A stretch of 64,000 nucleotides of DNA from Delphinus delphis. Lineage: Eukaryota; Chordata; Mammalia; Artiodactyla; Delphinidae. Positions 36,911 to 48,689 of the stretch are shown here, piece after piece (the stretch's first letter is position 1; each line of letters opens with the position of its first letter). The position numbers were made by a program, and so were the translations under genes. The notes under the pieces were generated by a model. That model had not been told where the DNA came from. It searched no databases and saw only the letters and a list, made by a program, of their open reading frames with translations. Location of the stretch: the NCBI RefSeq assembly GCF_949987515.2, contig NC_082694.2, positions 61,564,080-61,628,079 of the forward strand, given 5' to 3'.

Positions 36911-37603
36911 CACGTTACATTGCAAAACTTTCTCTTTTTTTTTAACTTAAAACATTTTTTTTTGCTTTCATTATTTTATTAGATCTTTTAAAATGTTCAA
37001 CATTTGAAGGCTTTAACTATGAATCATCAAATATTTTAACCTTACAAATTATCAGGTCATGTAACCTGGTAAATTATATGCAGTATGATTTTAAGGGAAA
37101 GTGTTATGTCCTTACTTAAAAATTTTCTCCCAAGAAAGGAGTGTTTTTATAAAACTGAACTAATGAAAGGGAATAAATGATTGAAACCCCTCCAAAAGGT
37201 AAGTCTATTTTAGTTGATATTCTGTGCTTATAAGCATTCTCAATGGCTGGAAAAAACAAGAGTAAGAAAATTGAGAAGGGAGGACCTAGGCCTGTACTAT
37301 AGAGAAGAGGAGGGATTTCCACCTACTATAGTGCTACCCACCTCTGTCTTCTCTGTCTACCCAGCTGCCTGTTCATCTCCCTGCTTTCAATTGCCTGAAG
37401 ATTCATAGATCCAAATTACAGATGCTTTTCCCCAAATCTAAATGGCATCTATGTTAAGAAATACAGTTACAGTTTTTCCAACAATGATGTCATTACTCAA
37501 CACATTCTTAAAACGTTTACTTTGGAATTGCCTTGTGTAATCTCATGAGAAAATAAAACACATTGTTTAATCGTCATATCTGACCCAACATATTATAACT
37601 TAC
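36911..37603. other. Flank stretch, nothing recognised
   Basis: AT-rich, no named feature. Confidence 0.45.
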
Positions 37604-37807
37604 TTTTTTTTTTTATTGCGTTATGCGGGCCTCTCACTGTTGTGGCCTCTCTCGTTGCGGAGCACAGGCTCTGGACGCGCTGGCTCAGCGGCCATGGCTT
37701 ATGGGCCTAGCCGCTCCGCAGCATGTGGGATCTTCCCGGACTGGGGCACGAACCCGTGTCCCCTACATCGGCAGGCGGACTCTCAACCACTGCGCTACCA
37801 GGGAAGC
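37604..37807 (-). mobile_element. CHR SINE, minus orientation
   Basis: T tail, GCGTTATGCGGGCC, through CGCTACCAGGGAAGC. Flanking ATAACTTACTTTT occurs on both sides. First CHR copy to the right of the promoter. Confidence 0.92.
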
Positions 37808-37889
37808 ACATAACTTACTTTTTACAATATCAAATTCATCCTCTAAAGATGGAGATTTGTTGTGAATATTTAAAAGAACCAAGACATAT

Positions 37890-38022
37890 TCCAGAGGAAA
37901 CCTTTTTTAAAAAGTGTTTAAAAAATGGTGATCACTTCACAATATATACAAATATTGAATCATTATGTTGTATACCTGAAACTTATACAATGTTTTATGT
38001 CAATTTTATCTCAATAAAAAAA
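37890..38022 (+). mobile_element. L1MA-like 3' end
   Basis: GGTGATCACTTCACAATATA, TGTTGTATACCTGAAACTTA and TTTTATCTCAATAAAAAAAA are the end of an L1 3' UTR with its polyadenylation signal. Confidence 0.72.
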
Positions 38023-38224
38023 AGTGATAGGCATCGGTGGTTTTCATGGAACAAGTATACAGTTTTTCCAAGTAACTGCTGACAAGGAGACATCACTCAT
38101 TTGAATGTAAATTCTGATATGATAATGTTCATCAGAATACTTAGTTTTTATATTCATAGCCTATATATCATACAGCTGTTTTGTCATTTAAATGAGAATT
38201 TATTACCTATTTTCTGGGGATAAT

Positions 38225-38650
38225 GGTAGTGCTTACCAATATCTATATTCCTTCTTTTACTCTGGACACACAACTAGACAACACTTACCACTTTCTTTTC
38301 AGTAGATGGGGGCCACAGAGTATAGATGGAAGTGATGGGGATCTTGTCCAGACTGGCCTCTAATCTTGTGTACTTTCCAAAATCCTGTGTACTTTTTTCT
38401 TCTCTCTCAGGTGGCTGGCTGCAGAGCCTACCACAGGGGACTCTGAAGCCCTACAAGTATTTAGAACCATTAAATGGATAGATCCTGGGTCCCCGAATCA
38501 CTGCATGAAGCAGACCTCCTATACACAGACGCATTCACTACATCTACCTCATGGAATCTCAGGGGACTGTAATTTAGGTGAGAAATGAATCTTTACTGTG
38601 ATAAGTCACTGAGATTTGGGGCTTATTTGTTACAGCAGTTAACCTATCCT
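38225..38650 (+). mobile_element. Possible solitary LTR (MaLR-like)
   Basis: The right part, AGAAATGAATCTTTACTGTG then AAGTCACTGAGATTTGGGGC and TTGTTACAGCAG, resembles the end of MaLR-type LTRs. Family and left boundary uncertain. Confidence 0.4.
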
Positions 38651-39774
38651 AAATACTATTTTAGCTTAAACTGAAATAACATTAACCATTTATTCTTACC
38701 TTAGCTATTATTATACATTCTCAGACAAGATGCAATTTTGACATGCACTCATAACTAACTTGCACTTGTTTGTAGACTATATAATGAATGTATAATGATT
38801 AGGTTACCAATCCTGGCATTTAAAATATTTTCAATATTATAGTGTTCCAAGAAGACCTTAGCATTTTGTTAGTACTGATTACTGGCAATAAAATAAGTAA
38901 TATCAAAACTTTCCACTTATTCAAATGAGAGGGTGGCCATCTATATTATGTTACCCAGTGAGTTTTATTTCCTGAGCTTCCACAGTCTCAGACAGTCGCT
39001 GCCTATCACTTTATTGTGGGTCACCAAGATCCTGTCCTGTGCAACTCAAAAAAGAATGAGGCTCTTCAAACCCTCATTTTCCTTCTTTCTTCCAAGTCCT
39101 TCAGAACATATTACTTCCTCTCCAAGCCTCTTTTGCAAGGCTGCCCATGTGTGCTCCCCTTTGAAGCCTTCCCCACTAGTATCACCTTCATTGCATCAAT
39201 ATCCATAGGTTTATTATGGACTTTAAATCAGCACCTCCTTCTATTTCTCATTTGAACTTAAGGAATATTTTAATATTTTGATTTGATATTTAATATATTG
39301 ATAGCATATCCATAGTCTCTATCATTAATGTATCTTGATCATCTTACTGCCTGCATTATATGTTCTTCACTAGCTTTTTCAAGCTCAAACTTAGGTTCAT
39401 GGAACAAATCAAGTTCATTGACCACTTGCTAGTTGCCAGTAGGCTGTGACTGTGTAAGTGACTACTAGTCTGAGATTAACAAAAAAACTAGAAGATTGAG
39501 CTTGTGAGGCATGAAATGTCACAGGAAGAAAATATTCCACAGGAAGGAAAGAGATTCCAAGAGTGTCTTCATCATCAACTGATTATTGCCAAAGACCATG
39601 TCATGTTTCATATTAGATTTGCCAGGGAGAAGAGCTAGCCATTAATGCCAGTCACAGGTGTTTGAAGAAGAGGACTATCCATTTTTTTCCTTGACAAGTG
39701 ATTAACCAAATGAGAAATGTCTTCAATGATGATGAGGTATTGTGCCATAAGGTACTCCAATGGAAATAACTTTA
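38651..39774. other. Flank stretch, unassigned
   Basis: 39070-39260 has an L2-like feel (CCTTTGAAGCCTTCCCCACT) but is not firm. Otherwise nothing recognised. Confidence 0.4.
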
Positions 39775-39945
39775 TCTCGGGAATCAGATTGATCTGGGAT
39801 CAAATTCGGACTGTGTTCGTCACTTGTCTATGTGACTTTGAATACATAATTTAATAAGAGTTTCATTTTTCTCATCAGTCACTTGGGAAATTAGCACCTA
39901 CAGGATTCAGAGCATATAATAAATTCTTAATAAGTCTTCTAGTAT
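39775..39945 (+). mobile_element. MIR SINE, plus orientation
   Basis: ATCTGGGATCAAATTCGGAC, CACTTGTCTATGTGACTTTG, GTTTCATTTTTCTCATCAGT: forward MIR order. Confidence 0.68.
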
Positions 39946-41231
39946 CTTTAATAATGGGATTTTTTTTCTTAACCTATAATAGGTTCAGATAGTCACTAAA
40001 GGTTTGCTACTTGCAAACCTTGTGAGATGGGGTCTGGTCTGTGGTTTACAGTAGTACTTCTGGCCTGTGTGAGGATCAAACCCAAGAACTTCACCTCATA
40101 GTGACTGTACTTCCTAGCAGTCTGTACTACCTTGAAAATGTCACTTTTCATGTCTGTCTCCCCACTTAGGGTGTGTGATTTCCTATTAGGCAGGATAGGA
40201 ACTTAGAAACTAGGAAGCTGGATCTCACATTCTTAACCCCTATTCTAACTACAAAAATAAATGTCACTTTTTTGTGTGCTTGAAGGGCCCACTGTCTAGG
40301 ATGGGCAACTGGTGAATCAACTGTTTCAACACAGTGTAATAGAAGCTTACAGAATTAAGCCTACATGAGGAAATTGGAGAAAGTTTCACAAAACTTTTTC
40401 ATGAATGAGAAGATAGTTGGGTTGGATTTTCAAGGAAAAATAGATACCAGTTTTAGGGGTTAAGAGAGATTCCAAACAAAGAAAACAGTGAAATGCTTAG
40501 AATAGGGCTTGGTATATAGTAGATGTTTAGGCATGTTGAAGGAAGGAAGAGAACCTATGCTTTTGCAATTAAAAAAAAAAAATTAAGTTGGAGGCAACTG
40601 GATGGCTGGTGGCATATGTTAGGAGAAAAGTCCAGTAAGGTTGGGCTGGATAGTGAAGGCCCAAAATCTGTAGCAGAGAGTTTAGAGTTCATCCTACAGG
40701 GAGTGTTTGGAAACTTCAGAGGCAAGTGACCTTATGGGATTCCTATTTTATAAACATACTATTTATTATTGATTTTAAGACACACTTTGAAAATATTTTA
40801 ACAACTCTGAAAGTGAGATACAGCCCACCATTGAAGGTGTGTCATAGATTAATTGGCAGTTGTTTATTTTCTTTCTCAGTGGTACATAAAATAATGTGGT
40901 TGCTTACAAGTGATGGCACCTTATACTTAATAAAAAGTTGAAATTATGGCAGCAGAGTAAGAGAGGAACAATGAATGGAAGCAAGAAAACTAGTTGGGAG
41001 GTGTACCAAATAGCATAGCGATAATGAGCGGTAATGAGCTGTGACACAAAGCCAAACATGCCACAATAGATTTTCGAAAATGCAAAATAAATTAGGAGTT
41101 CCTGAGTTTAATGGGTTAGACTTAGCTTCTGGTTTTCCATTTTGTTATTTTGCTACATGGTGAGAACCTGAAAACAAGCTTCTAGCTTTTCATTAAAACC
41201 ATATTTTCTCAGATGAATAACAAGAATAAAT
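39946..41231. other. Flank stretch, unassigned
   Basis: 40600-40740 resembles an internal part of an old repeat also seen near 52.6 kb (GGGCTGGATAGTGAAGGCCC). No gene. Confidence 0.4.
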
Positions 41232-41243
41232 AGTATTACTTAG

Positions 41244-41450
41244 GGTTTCCCTGGTGGCGCAGTGGTTGAGAGTCCGCCTGCCGATGCAGGGGACATGGGT
41301 TCATGCCCCAGTCCGGGAAGATCCCACGTGCCGCGGAGTGGCTGGGCCCGTGAGCCACGACCGCTGGGCCTGCGCATCCGGAGCCTGTGCTCTGCAACGG
41401 GAGAGGCCACAATAGTGAGAGGCCTGAGTACCGCTAAAAAAAAAAAAAAA
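41244..41450 (+). mobile_element. CHR SINE with 12-base target-site duplication
   Basis: GGTTTCCCTGGTGGCGCAGT head to GAGTACCGCT and A tail. AGTATTACTTAG flanks it at 41232-41243 and 41451-41462. Confidence 0.94.
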
Positions 41451-41462
41451 AGTATTACTTAG

Positions 41463-42419
41463 CATCTATTAGGCATCAACACTTTGTGAGGAAGGTAAAA
41501 GACCATTGAAACTGGAGGCCCCTTCAGTACTGAGATTTCTTATAGAAATAAAGGCACATTATAGAGGCTTGGAAGAGGCTTCAGAGATCCTGAAGTTCAA
41601 CTCCTTCATTTTATCAATGAGGAAAATGAGGTCCTGAGTGCTAATGATCTTAAATGTGCTGACGCTTCGCCATCTCATGCATGCTGGGTCTAGCGTGGAA
41701 GCCTCTGCCACACGCCTCTGGGCTAGCAGGTTACTCACTTACCTCTGCATGTACTCTGACTCTAGTTATACTACGGAGCAGACAGTGTGAGAGGATCTTT
41801 TCCTCCAATTGCCACAACTTAGAGCTAATAAAGTTGTTATCAGTTCCCCTCTCTTTTCTTCTGACTCATTCTACAGTTGCAATCATTCTTTTTGCCTAAA
41901 CACCTGGCTGTCTGTATCCTAACCTCTGCTGATGAGTGATGATGCCTGGGGTGGGGCTCTGTTGCCTAGGCATTCGGTGCCTGAGTTTCTGATGGGCACC
42001 AGCTGCTTTTCTGTGCAGCAGCTACTACCATACCACCCTGAGGCGCTTCACCTGGTCTGAAAGTACAGTCTCTAGAAAACAGAACTCCCCACATTACCGT
42101 TTTTTTCCCCTCCATCTGACTCTAGAGTGTTTGCTAGGTGGACCTGTTGAATATTTGCTCCTTTCTCAAAGCCCCCAACTCTGAAACCCTTATTTAATAT
42201 GAAAACCACTTTCTTATCTCTAAGAAACAGTATAGATGTGTATAAGAAACCAGTAGGGTGTGTGGGGCTGCATCCCTTCTTATTGGTTGGGCCAACTTCT
42301 CTATTCACTGGGGACCCCTTCTAATTGTCCTCATTGGTCAGGCATTTGTTCTGATTAATCAATCAGTGCCCAGGCAGTTTAGATCCCAAATATTTTTAAC
42401 ATCTCCTCTGCTTCCTTGT
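41463..42419. other. Flank stretch, unassigned
   Basis: 41570-41655 contains CAATGAGGAAAATGAGGTCC, MIR-like but short. No gene seen. Confidence 0.4.
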
Positions 42420-42665
42420 TAGGTTCTATTAATTAAGCACATGGAACCGAGTAGATGTTAAATGCTTTTGATATCTTAACGATTTTAATCCTCATAGCAA
42501 TCTCATTAAAGGGTATGATCAAACATATTTTTATAGAAAAGGAACTGAGGCTCAGAGAAATTACCTGAATATCCCAAGGACATAAGCCATGTGCCTGACT
42601 CAGGATTTAGATCCAAGTCCTGGTGACTTCATGCATCACTATGATGCTGTAGTACCCTCTATCTA
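42420..42665 (-). mobile_element. MIR SINE
   Basis: AATCCTCATAGCAATCTCAT, GGAACTGAGGCTCAGAGAAA and GATTTAGATCCAAGTCCTGG. Confidence 0.74.
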
Positions 42666-43194
42666 GTACCAACTCATCATACATTGAGCCTGATCTCTTT
42701 GTTTTATTCCAGGATCAGAACGTCTCGGCTAGGCTGCTTGGTGCTTCCATGTCCTTACTCACAAAGATTAGAGCAGTGGCCGTTTACCTATTCAGAGCCA
42801 TGAGTTTACCCAAGCCTTCCAACCTAGCTTCTAGGTCCCTCTGCATCCAACTCACCTGGTCCTGCTCCCCAACTTGCTAAATCCTGCTTAAGTGATGCCT
42901 AAACTGTTTATGTCACTGTCAGACCTGTGCAAGGATTTGAACGCCTTTCCTTATTCTCTTGTTGCGATATCCTAAAAGCCACCAGAGGACTAAGAAGAGA
43001 ATTTCCTTTGGCTTCTGATTTATTTCTTACTCTAGAACTCTCTTTTAAGTTTTAAGTTCCTAAACTGAAATTTGAGGAGTCTAAGCACATCATCAGGACG
43101 GTTTACCTGCAAAGAGAGCAATAAAACATACATTTTAAAAGTGTTTTAAAGTAGAACTGGTGGTTTAGGTTTGAGCAGGTCATGAAACCATACA
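42666..43194. other. Flank stretch, nothing recognised
   Basis: No named feature. Confidence 0.45.
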
Positions 43195-43455
43195 GTATTG
43201 CACTTAATAATAGCTAATATTTATTGAGCACTTAAAACGTTCTCAGTTCAATTCTAAATACTTTATGTATCGATACATATTCTCATTGAATTCCCAACAA
43301 CTCTATGCAGTAGGGACTATCACCTTCATTTTATAGATGAGGAAACCAAGGCACAGAATAGTTAACTAACATGATTTTGGTCACCCAGATTTTGAATGAA
43401 AGGGTTAGAATTTGAGGATAGGCAATCTGATTCCAAAGCACAGGCTCTTAGTCAA
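43195..43455 (-). mobile_element. MIR SINE, nearly complete
   Basis: TAATATTTATTGAGCACTTA, CAACAACTCTATGCAGTAGG, TATAGATGAGGAAACCAAGG and CTGATTCCAAAGCACAGGCT. Confidence 0.8.
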
Positions 43456-44317
43456 GCCTAAGGATTATAATGTTTTACTTAAACAAATATAGACAAATCA
43501 AATATACAAATGCGTATTGCTTTTCAAAGCACTCATGTTGTCACCTTGGCAAAACAAACCCAATTTCTAAGAATGTTGCCATTTCTCAAAATATTTTTGG
43601 AACTGACCTCTGATCCAGTTAAAGTCTATGAGGAAACTAGACTCATTAGGCTCATACCTTGGTTTTGATTAAAAAACAGCCTTACCTTATTATAAAAATT
43701 GTGCCATAAATCAGTAAAATTGATGACGTTGCCTCCCCCAAACGGAAATATATAAGGACAGGTAACTCCCAAAAGAAGAAATATAAATAACCAATAAACA
43801 TATGAAAAGATGTTCAACCAAATATAGCCAAAGACATGCAAATTAAAATAGTGAGAAAACACTTCATCAATCAGATTGACAAATATTTTTAAAGATTGGC
43901 AATATCCAGGATTAGCAAGGATGGGAGTAAGGAATACTTTCATGAATTATTGGTGATAGCATAGCTTGGTACAATCTTTCTGGAAGGCAGTTTAACAATA
44001 CACCTCAAAGTATTAGCTGGGTGTATCCCTGATCCAGATTTGAGTTTATTCTAAGAAAATATTTCTTATTCTAAGAAAATTTATTATTTTAAGAACTCTT
44101 TCTAAGAAGAGAATAAGGTCAAGTGTACACATAGCTAACAACCAGGATGTCCATCATAATCTTGTTCATAGTTGAAATATTGAAAATAAACTAAATGTCC
44201 ATGAATGGAGTGTTGATTAAATAAATCTATGTAATGGAAAATTATAGTCATTAATATGATGATGTGGTTCTATTTTTATTGTATTGGAGAGAGATCCACA
44301 ATCTAGTGTTGATTTTT

Positions 44318-44658
44318 TTAAAAATAAATTTATTTATTGGCCGCGTTGGGTCTTCGTTGCTGCGCGCGGGCTTTCTCTGGTTGTGGAGAGCAGGGGCTAC
44401 TCTTCATTGCGGTTCACGGGCTTCTCATGGTGGTGGCTTCTCTTGTTGCAGAGCACGGGCTCTAGGCACACGGGCTTCAGTAGCTGTGGCATGTGGGCTT
44501 AGTAGTTGTGGCTTGTGGGCCCTAGAGCGCAGGCTCAGTAGTTGTGGCGCACGGGCTCAGTTGCTCCGTGGCTTGTGGGATCTTCCCAGACCAGGGCTTG
44601 AACCCATGTCCCCTGTATTGGCAGGTGGACTCTTAACCACTGCACCACCAGTGAAGTC
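44318..44658 (-). mobile_element. CHR-2-like long SINE, minus orientation
   Basis: AAATAAATTTATTTATTGGC at the left (3' end), GTTGGGTCTTCGTTGCTGCG-type units, and CACCACCAGTGAAGTC at the right. Flanks TAGTGTTGATTTTTTT and TAGTGGTGATTTTTTT differ by one base. Confidence 0.92.
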
Positions 44659-44880
44659 ACTAGTGGTGATTTTTTTAAAAGCAAGTAATAATACAACAAT
44701 TATGGTGGAATCTCATCTTATCTCATTTTGTTTATATCTGTATCTCCATTATCCATCTCTTAAGACACAAACACATATAGATAATATTCTGCAAAAGCTA
44801 TTTACTAATATATTAAGAGTGATTATCTTTGTGTGTTAGGATTTTATGCAATTTTTTATGTCATTATTATTATTATTATT

Positions 44881-45074
44881 TTTTTTTGCGTGGGCCTCTC
44901 ACTGTTGTGGCCTCTCCCGTTGCGGAGCACAAGCTCCGGACGCGCAGGCTCAGCGGCCATGGCCCACGGGCCCAGCCGCTGCGCGGCATGTGGGATCTTC
45001 CCGGACCGGGGCACGAACCCGCGTCTGCTGCATCGGCAGGCGGACCCTCAACGACTGCGCCACCAGGGAAGCCC
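44881..45074 (-). mobile_element. CHR SINE, minus orientation
   Basis: Starts in a T run, GCGTGGGCC, ends CACCAGGGAAGCCC. Target duplication TGTCATTATTATT at 44859 and 45075. Confidence 0.93.
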
Positions 45075-45287
45075 TGTCATTATTATTTAATGCAATTTAT
45101 TTTTATATGTTATATTTTAATTTTACAATATTCTGTTTACATAATTAGGAAAAATTAATTTGTTTACATGGGGAAAAAATTACTATTACCTAGCTGGATC
45201 ATTCACAATCTTTACCAAACATGGTCTTCAATAATTTTGGACTATATTCAAGACAAGAAATACACTCACAGATAAAGTGAGCTTGTC

Positions 45288-46109
45288 TCAACTAAAGACA
45301 TTCTTTTGTTATGTGAAACACAGATCAATCTCAAAAGAGAATTTACAAAATTATTTCATAATGTCATTGAAATAAGGCTCTCCACATGGTGATGACAATT
45401 AAGTCTCAATATTTATTTGAAGATATAATTTTGGATTGTTTGTTAACAAAATCATCTCACCACTTTTTTTTTTTTTTTTTTGCGGTATGCGGGCCTCTCA
45501 CTGTTGTGGCCTCTCCCGTTGCGGAGCACAGGCTCCAGACGCGCAGGTTCAGCGGCCATGGCTCACGGGCCCAGCCGCTCCGCGGCATGTGGGATCTTCC
45601 CGGACCGGGGCACGAACCCATGTCCCCTGTATCGGCAGGCGGACTCTCAACCACTGCGCCACCAGGGAAGCCCTCATCTCACCACTTTTATTGTTGTGCC
45701 TCATATACTCTGTTTATTTACACCAGTTTTCATAAAAAATTTGAGAGAGCTGAGCCCTAAAGAAATTGTCTCACCTGGTGGATGAACAAGCTGTAATTTC
45801 TTTAGCTTTGGCATGTAATGGTAAATGAATGCATATTTTTACTTGCTTGATGAAGCTCAGGAATCTGCAAGTCTGCTAACATTGCATTATGTGGATGGTG
45901 CCCTGAATAATACCATGTGCCCTGTTGTAAAAGCTGAGGATGCGCTTGTGGAATTTATTTTATTCCGATTTATGAGGACTGCTGCACACAAATAGATTAT
46001 TGTAGTGTCTGTGATTAATGGGACACCACATGGCTGCATGGACTTCATAAATCACTTGATGCAATGTCTGAGTGAATTTTACTTGCAAAATCAGTTTCAG
46101 TCAGCTTGA
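45288..46109 (+). pseudogene. Decayed protein-coding-like segment of unknown origin
   Basis: After removing the inserted SINE, the plus strand gives successive stretches that read like real protein but in shifting frames: 45288-45378 (ILLLCETQINLKREFTKLFH), 45386-45463 continued at 45690-45757 (QYLFEDIILDCLL), about 45776-45824 (VDEQAVISLALACNGK), and 45828-46106 (YFYLLDEAQESASLLTLHYV). The last stretch is broken by a TAG at 45993-45995 and ends at a TGA at 46107-46109. I do not recognise the parent. It could be a processed pseudogene or part of an old transposon. It has at least three frame changes and is surely non-functional. Confidence 0.35.
45464..45673 (-). mobile_element. CHR SINE with 16-base target-site duplication
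   Basis: T run, GCGGTATGCGGGCC, to CACCAGGGAAGCCC. TCATCTCACCACTTTT at 45452-45467 is repeated at 45674-45689. It sits inside the decayed coding-like segment. Confidence 0.94.
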
Positions 46110-46606
46110 CTCCAAAACTGGGTAAAGCAGAAGGTTGTGTCCAGTTGTGGGAGGTATTGAGGTGGTGTAGCAGTCAGTGCTGGGTCAGGTTTTATGTCTT
46201 TTGTTATCAGTGATGTGGAAGGGTGAATAAGCAGCACGTTAATTAAATCTGCACATGGAATTGGAAATGTCACAAATGCTGAGAAGGCCAGGGAAATGAT
46301 ACAAATTGGCCTAAAGTGATAAGTGGTGGTTGGAATAAAGGCCAAAAATACAACAGACCTGAGCATGCGTGCACACATGTACACACACACGAATCAATAT
46401 GTGATTAAAGAAATCAGTTAATTTTATAACTCTCCTAAGATCCTGAACATCATAAGAAAACAGTTTGGGAATAATGAATAGGAAAAAAGAATGACTGCAG
46501 GGTTTTATTCTAAGATCAATATTTAGCATTTGTTTTGTTTTAAAATAATGATTTTATTGCTTTTCTGATACATGGTAACAAATATTCATCATAAAAAATC
46601 AGAAGC
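46110..46606. other. Flank stretch, possible old LINE remnants
   Basis: 46180-46340 (TTATCAGTGATGTGGAAGGG, AAATCTGCACATGGAATTGG) faintly resembles CR1/L3-type LINE text. A short AC run lies at 46378-46391. No gene. Confidence 0.35.
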
Positions 46607-46812
46607 GGGCTTCCTTGGTGGCGCAGTGGTTGAGAGTCCACCTGCCAATGCAGGGGACACGGGTTCGTGCCCCGGTCTGGGAGGATCCCACATGCCACGG
46701 AGTGGCTGGGCCCGTGAGCCACGGCCGCTGAGCCTGCGCGTCCGGAGCCTGTGCTCCGCAGCGGGAGAGGCCACAGCAGTGAGAGGCCCGCGTACAGCAA
46801 AAAAAACAAAAA
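46607..46812 (+). mobile_element. CHR SINE with 14-base target-site duplication
   Basis: GGGCTTCCTTGGTGGCGCAG to GCGTACAGC and A tail. AAAAAATCAGAAGC at 46593-46606 and 46813-46826. Confidence 0.94.
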
Positions 46813-46826
46813 AAAAAATCAGAAGC

Positions 46827-47934
46827 TACAGATCAGCAACAAAAAATATTCTCTATAATCCCATCATTCTGTGGGATATATAATCATATATACATATATA
46901 TGTATAATAAATGAGAAAATTAGATCATATTGTATATTCAATTTTTTATCCATGTTTATTCATGTAAGAATACTTCTTTTTTTAAAAGGCCAGGTTCCTG
47001 AGAAACTTGCTCTATACCCACCTTTTCCTTGCTCATTGAATTTGTTTCCTTCAATCTTAGTAATTAGAAACTCAAAGAAAATGACAGAGGGCTAATATTT
47101 GTAAACATTAAAGCTGGAGAGGAAAAAAGAAGAAAAAGAATTTTCTTTGAATACTCTGCCCGCTCCTTAGAAATTCCTGACACCACCAGCTATCCATCTA
47201 TTTCTTTTAGCCCTCATGGGTCAGCCTTTCACCAAGGGAACAGTCACAGAATTCTCCCCATCTCTCCTGACCTTGCAGGGAGGCTAGCCCTCTGATCCTG
47301 AGAATTTTTGGCATTTCAGCAGAATCACTATTATGAACTGAGGAACACTCCTATTTCCACAAACAATTTAAAAGGAGGAGAAAATTCTCTACAGTAAAGA
47401 TTATTCACAAGGGCTGAGGAAGGTGAGTTAATCTAAGACAAATGTCCTTCATAGGGTAGAGCTGGGGGAGGGGTGGAAGGAGGGGAGGAAGAGGAAGAGA
47501 GAGAAGGGAGGGTGGGAGGAAAGAAGAAAAACAGAAATGAAGAAAAGTCTGCTCCCCCGCCCAAATATAGCTCTGAGCTTGCATGAATGTGTATTTAAGA
47601 TGGAATTTCTTCGCTAAGGAAAACTGAATAAATGAAATAAAAGTCTAATTCAAACAAACATAAGCAGAATCTGAATCCTATTTTGAATCAGACCTGAAAG
47701 TGCAGGGAGAAGATTGATTAATCAAGGGAGAACAAAATCATCCTTGGAGTTAATTCTGGAGTCTTGAATTTGTTATCAGGTACTCTTAACAGGAAGTCAG
47801 CTTCCCCTTTCCCAGCTCTGGGTTCTTGGTGAGGAGGGTTGCACAGGCTGGCCTGGGCTAACCGGTCCTCACTCACCGTGGCCAAACAAAAGGGAAAGAG
47901 CCATGGTTGGGAGTCTATGTATACTGGATTCCAG
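46827..47934. other. Flank stretch with a purine-rich tract
   Basis: 46830-46880 may be antisense L1 3' text around the SINE target (ATAATCCCATCATTCTG). 47460-47535 is a nearly pure G/A tract. No gene. Confidence 0.4.
47460..47535 (+). repeat. Purine-rich low-complexity tract
   Basis: About 75 bases almost entirely A and G, with GGGGGAGGGG and GGAAGAGGAAGAGAGAG-type text. Capable of triplex or unusual structure. Confidence 0.8.
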
Positions 47935-48055
47935 TTTTCTCACCAACTACCTGGTTGTCATTAAACAATTCCTATCACATCTTTGGGTCTCAGTTTTCTC
48001 ATTTGTGCAGTGAGATGTTCGCCTTGGATCACCTTTAACATCCTCTACAGTAGAC
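47935..48055 (+). mobile_element. MIR SINE, plus orientation
   Basis: GGTCTCAGTTTTCTCATTTG then GCAGTGAGATGTTC in forward MIR order. Confidence 0.55.
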
Positions 48056-48235
48056 CTGTTGTACTAAATCTTGGTTGCACGTTAGGACTCCTCGGGAGTT
48101 TTCAAACCCCACCATGCAAGGTTCTCCCTCCAGATCATTTACATCAGAATCTCTGAAGTGGGACGGGTGTCAGTTGTTTTATGCTCCCTGGGTAATTCCA
48201 ATGTGTTGCCAAGGTTGGAAATCTCTAAACAGTAC
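48056..48235 (+). mobile_element. MER5A-like DNA transposon fossil, diverged
   Basis: TCTTGGTTGCACGTTAGGAC, ACATCAGAATCTCTGAAGTG and GGTAATTCCAATGTGTTGCC parallel the MER5A order with decay. Confidence 0.55.
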
Positions 48236-48254
48236 TAGATAATTTTTGATTCTG

Positions 48255-48510
48255 AAAATAATAAGAAAAATAATAGCTAACTTTTATTGCATGTTCACAA
48301 GTGCCAGAAGCACTTTACATACTTTGCCTCATGTAATCCTCACAAGGACCTCAGGAGTTAAAACTTACCATTTCTCCAATACTACAGGTACTGAAATTGA
48401 GGCTTAAGGTGGTTAGGTAATTTGTTGGAAGTTACCCAGCTAGGAAGTACACAATTTGATCCCAGAACCCAGGATCCTGCCTCCTAAGCAATACTGAACA
48501 GCCTCTTATA
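48255..48510 (-). mobile_element. MIR SINE, nearly complete
   Basis: AATAGCTAACTTTTATTGCA, CATGTAATCCTCACAAGGAC, TGAAATTGAGGCTTAAGGTG, GATCCCAGAACCCAGGATCC. Confidence 0.8.
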
Positions 48511-48689
48511 AGTGGAGTTAGGCTTTGGAAGTTTTGTAGAATTTCCATTTTATTTTCCATAAAATAAAACTGGTTGAGAATATTTCATTCTGGTTCTGTT
48601 TCCTGTCTCTATGTCTAACTTTGTAATTCACTACCATTTTCACTCAAAGTGCTATAGGGGCTGGGTTCTAAACCATCTGTAACAAGTAT

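Larger units (their letters stand above)
43640..45165 (+). mobile_element. Ancient L1 (L1ME-like), ORF2 3' part and 3' UTR, broken by two SINEs
   Basis: ACATATGAAAAGATGTTCAA and AGACATGCAAATTAAAATAG are the ORF2 C-terminal coding region in decayed form. ACAACCAGGATGTCCATCAT and AGTGATTATCTTTGTGTG continue it. CHR SINEs interrupt it at 44318-44658 and 44881-45074. No open reading frame survives. Confidence 0.7.
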
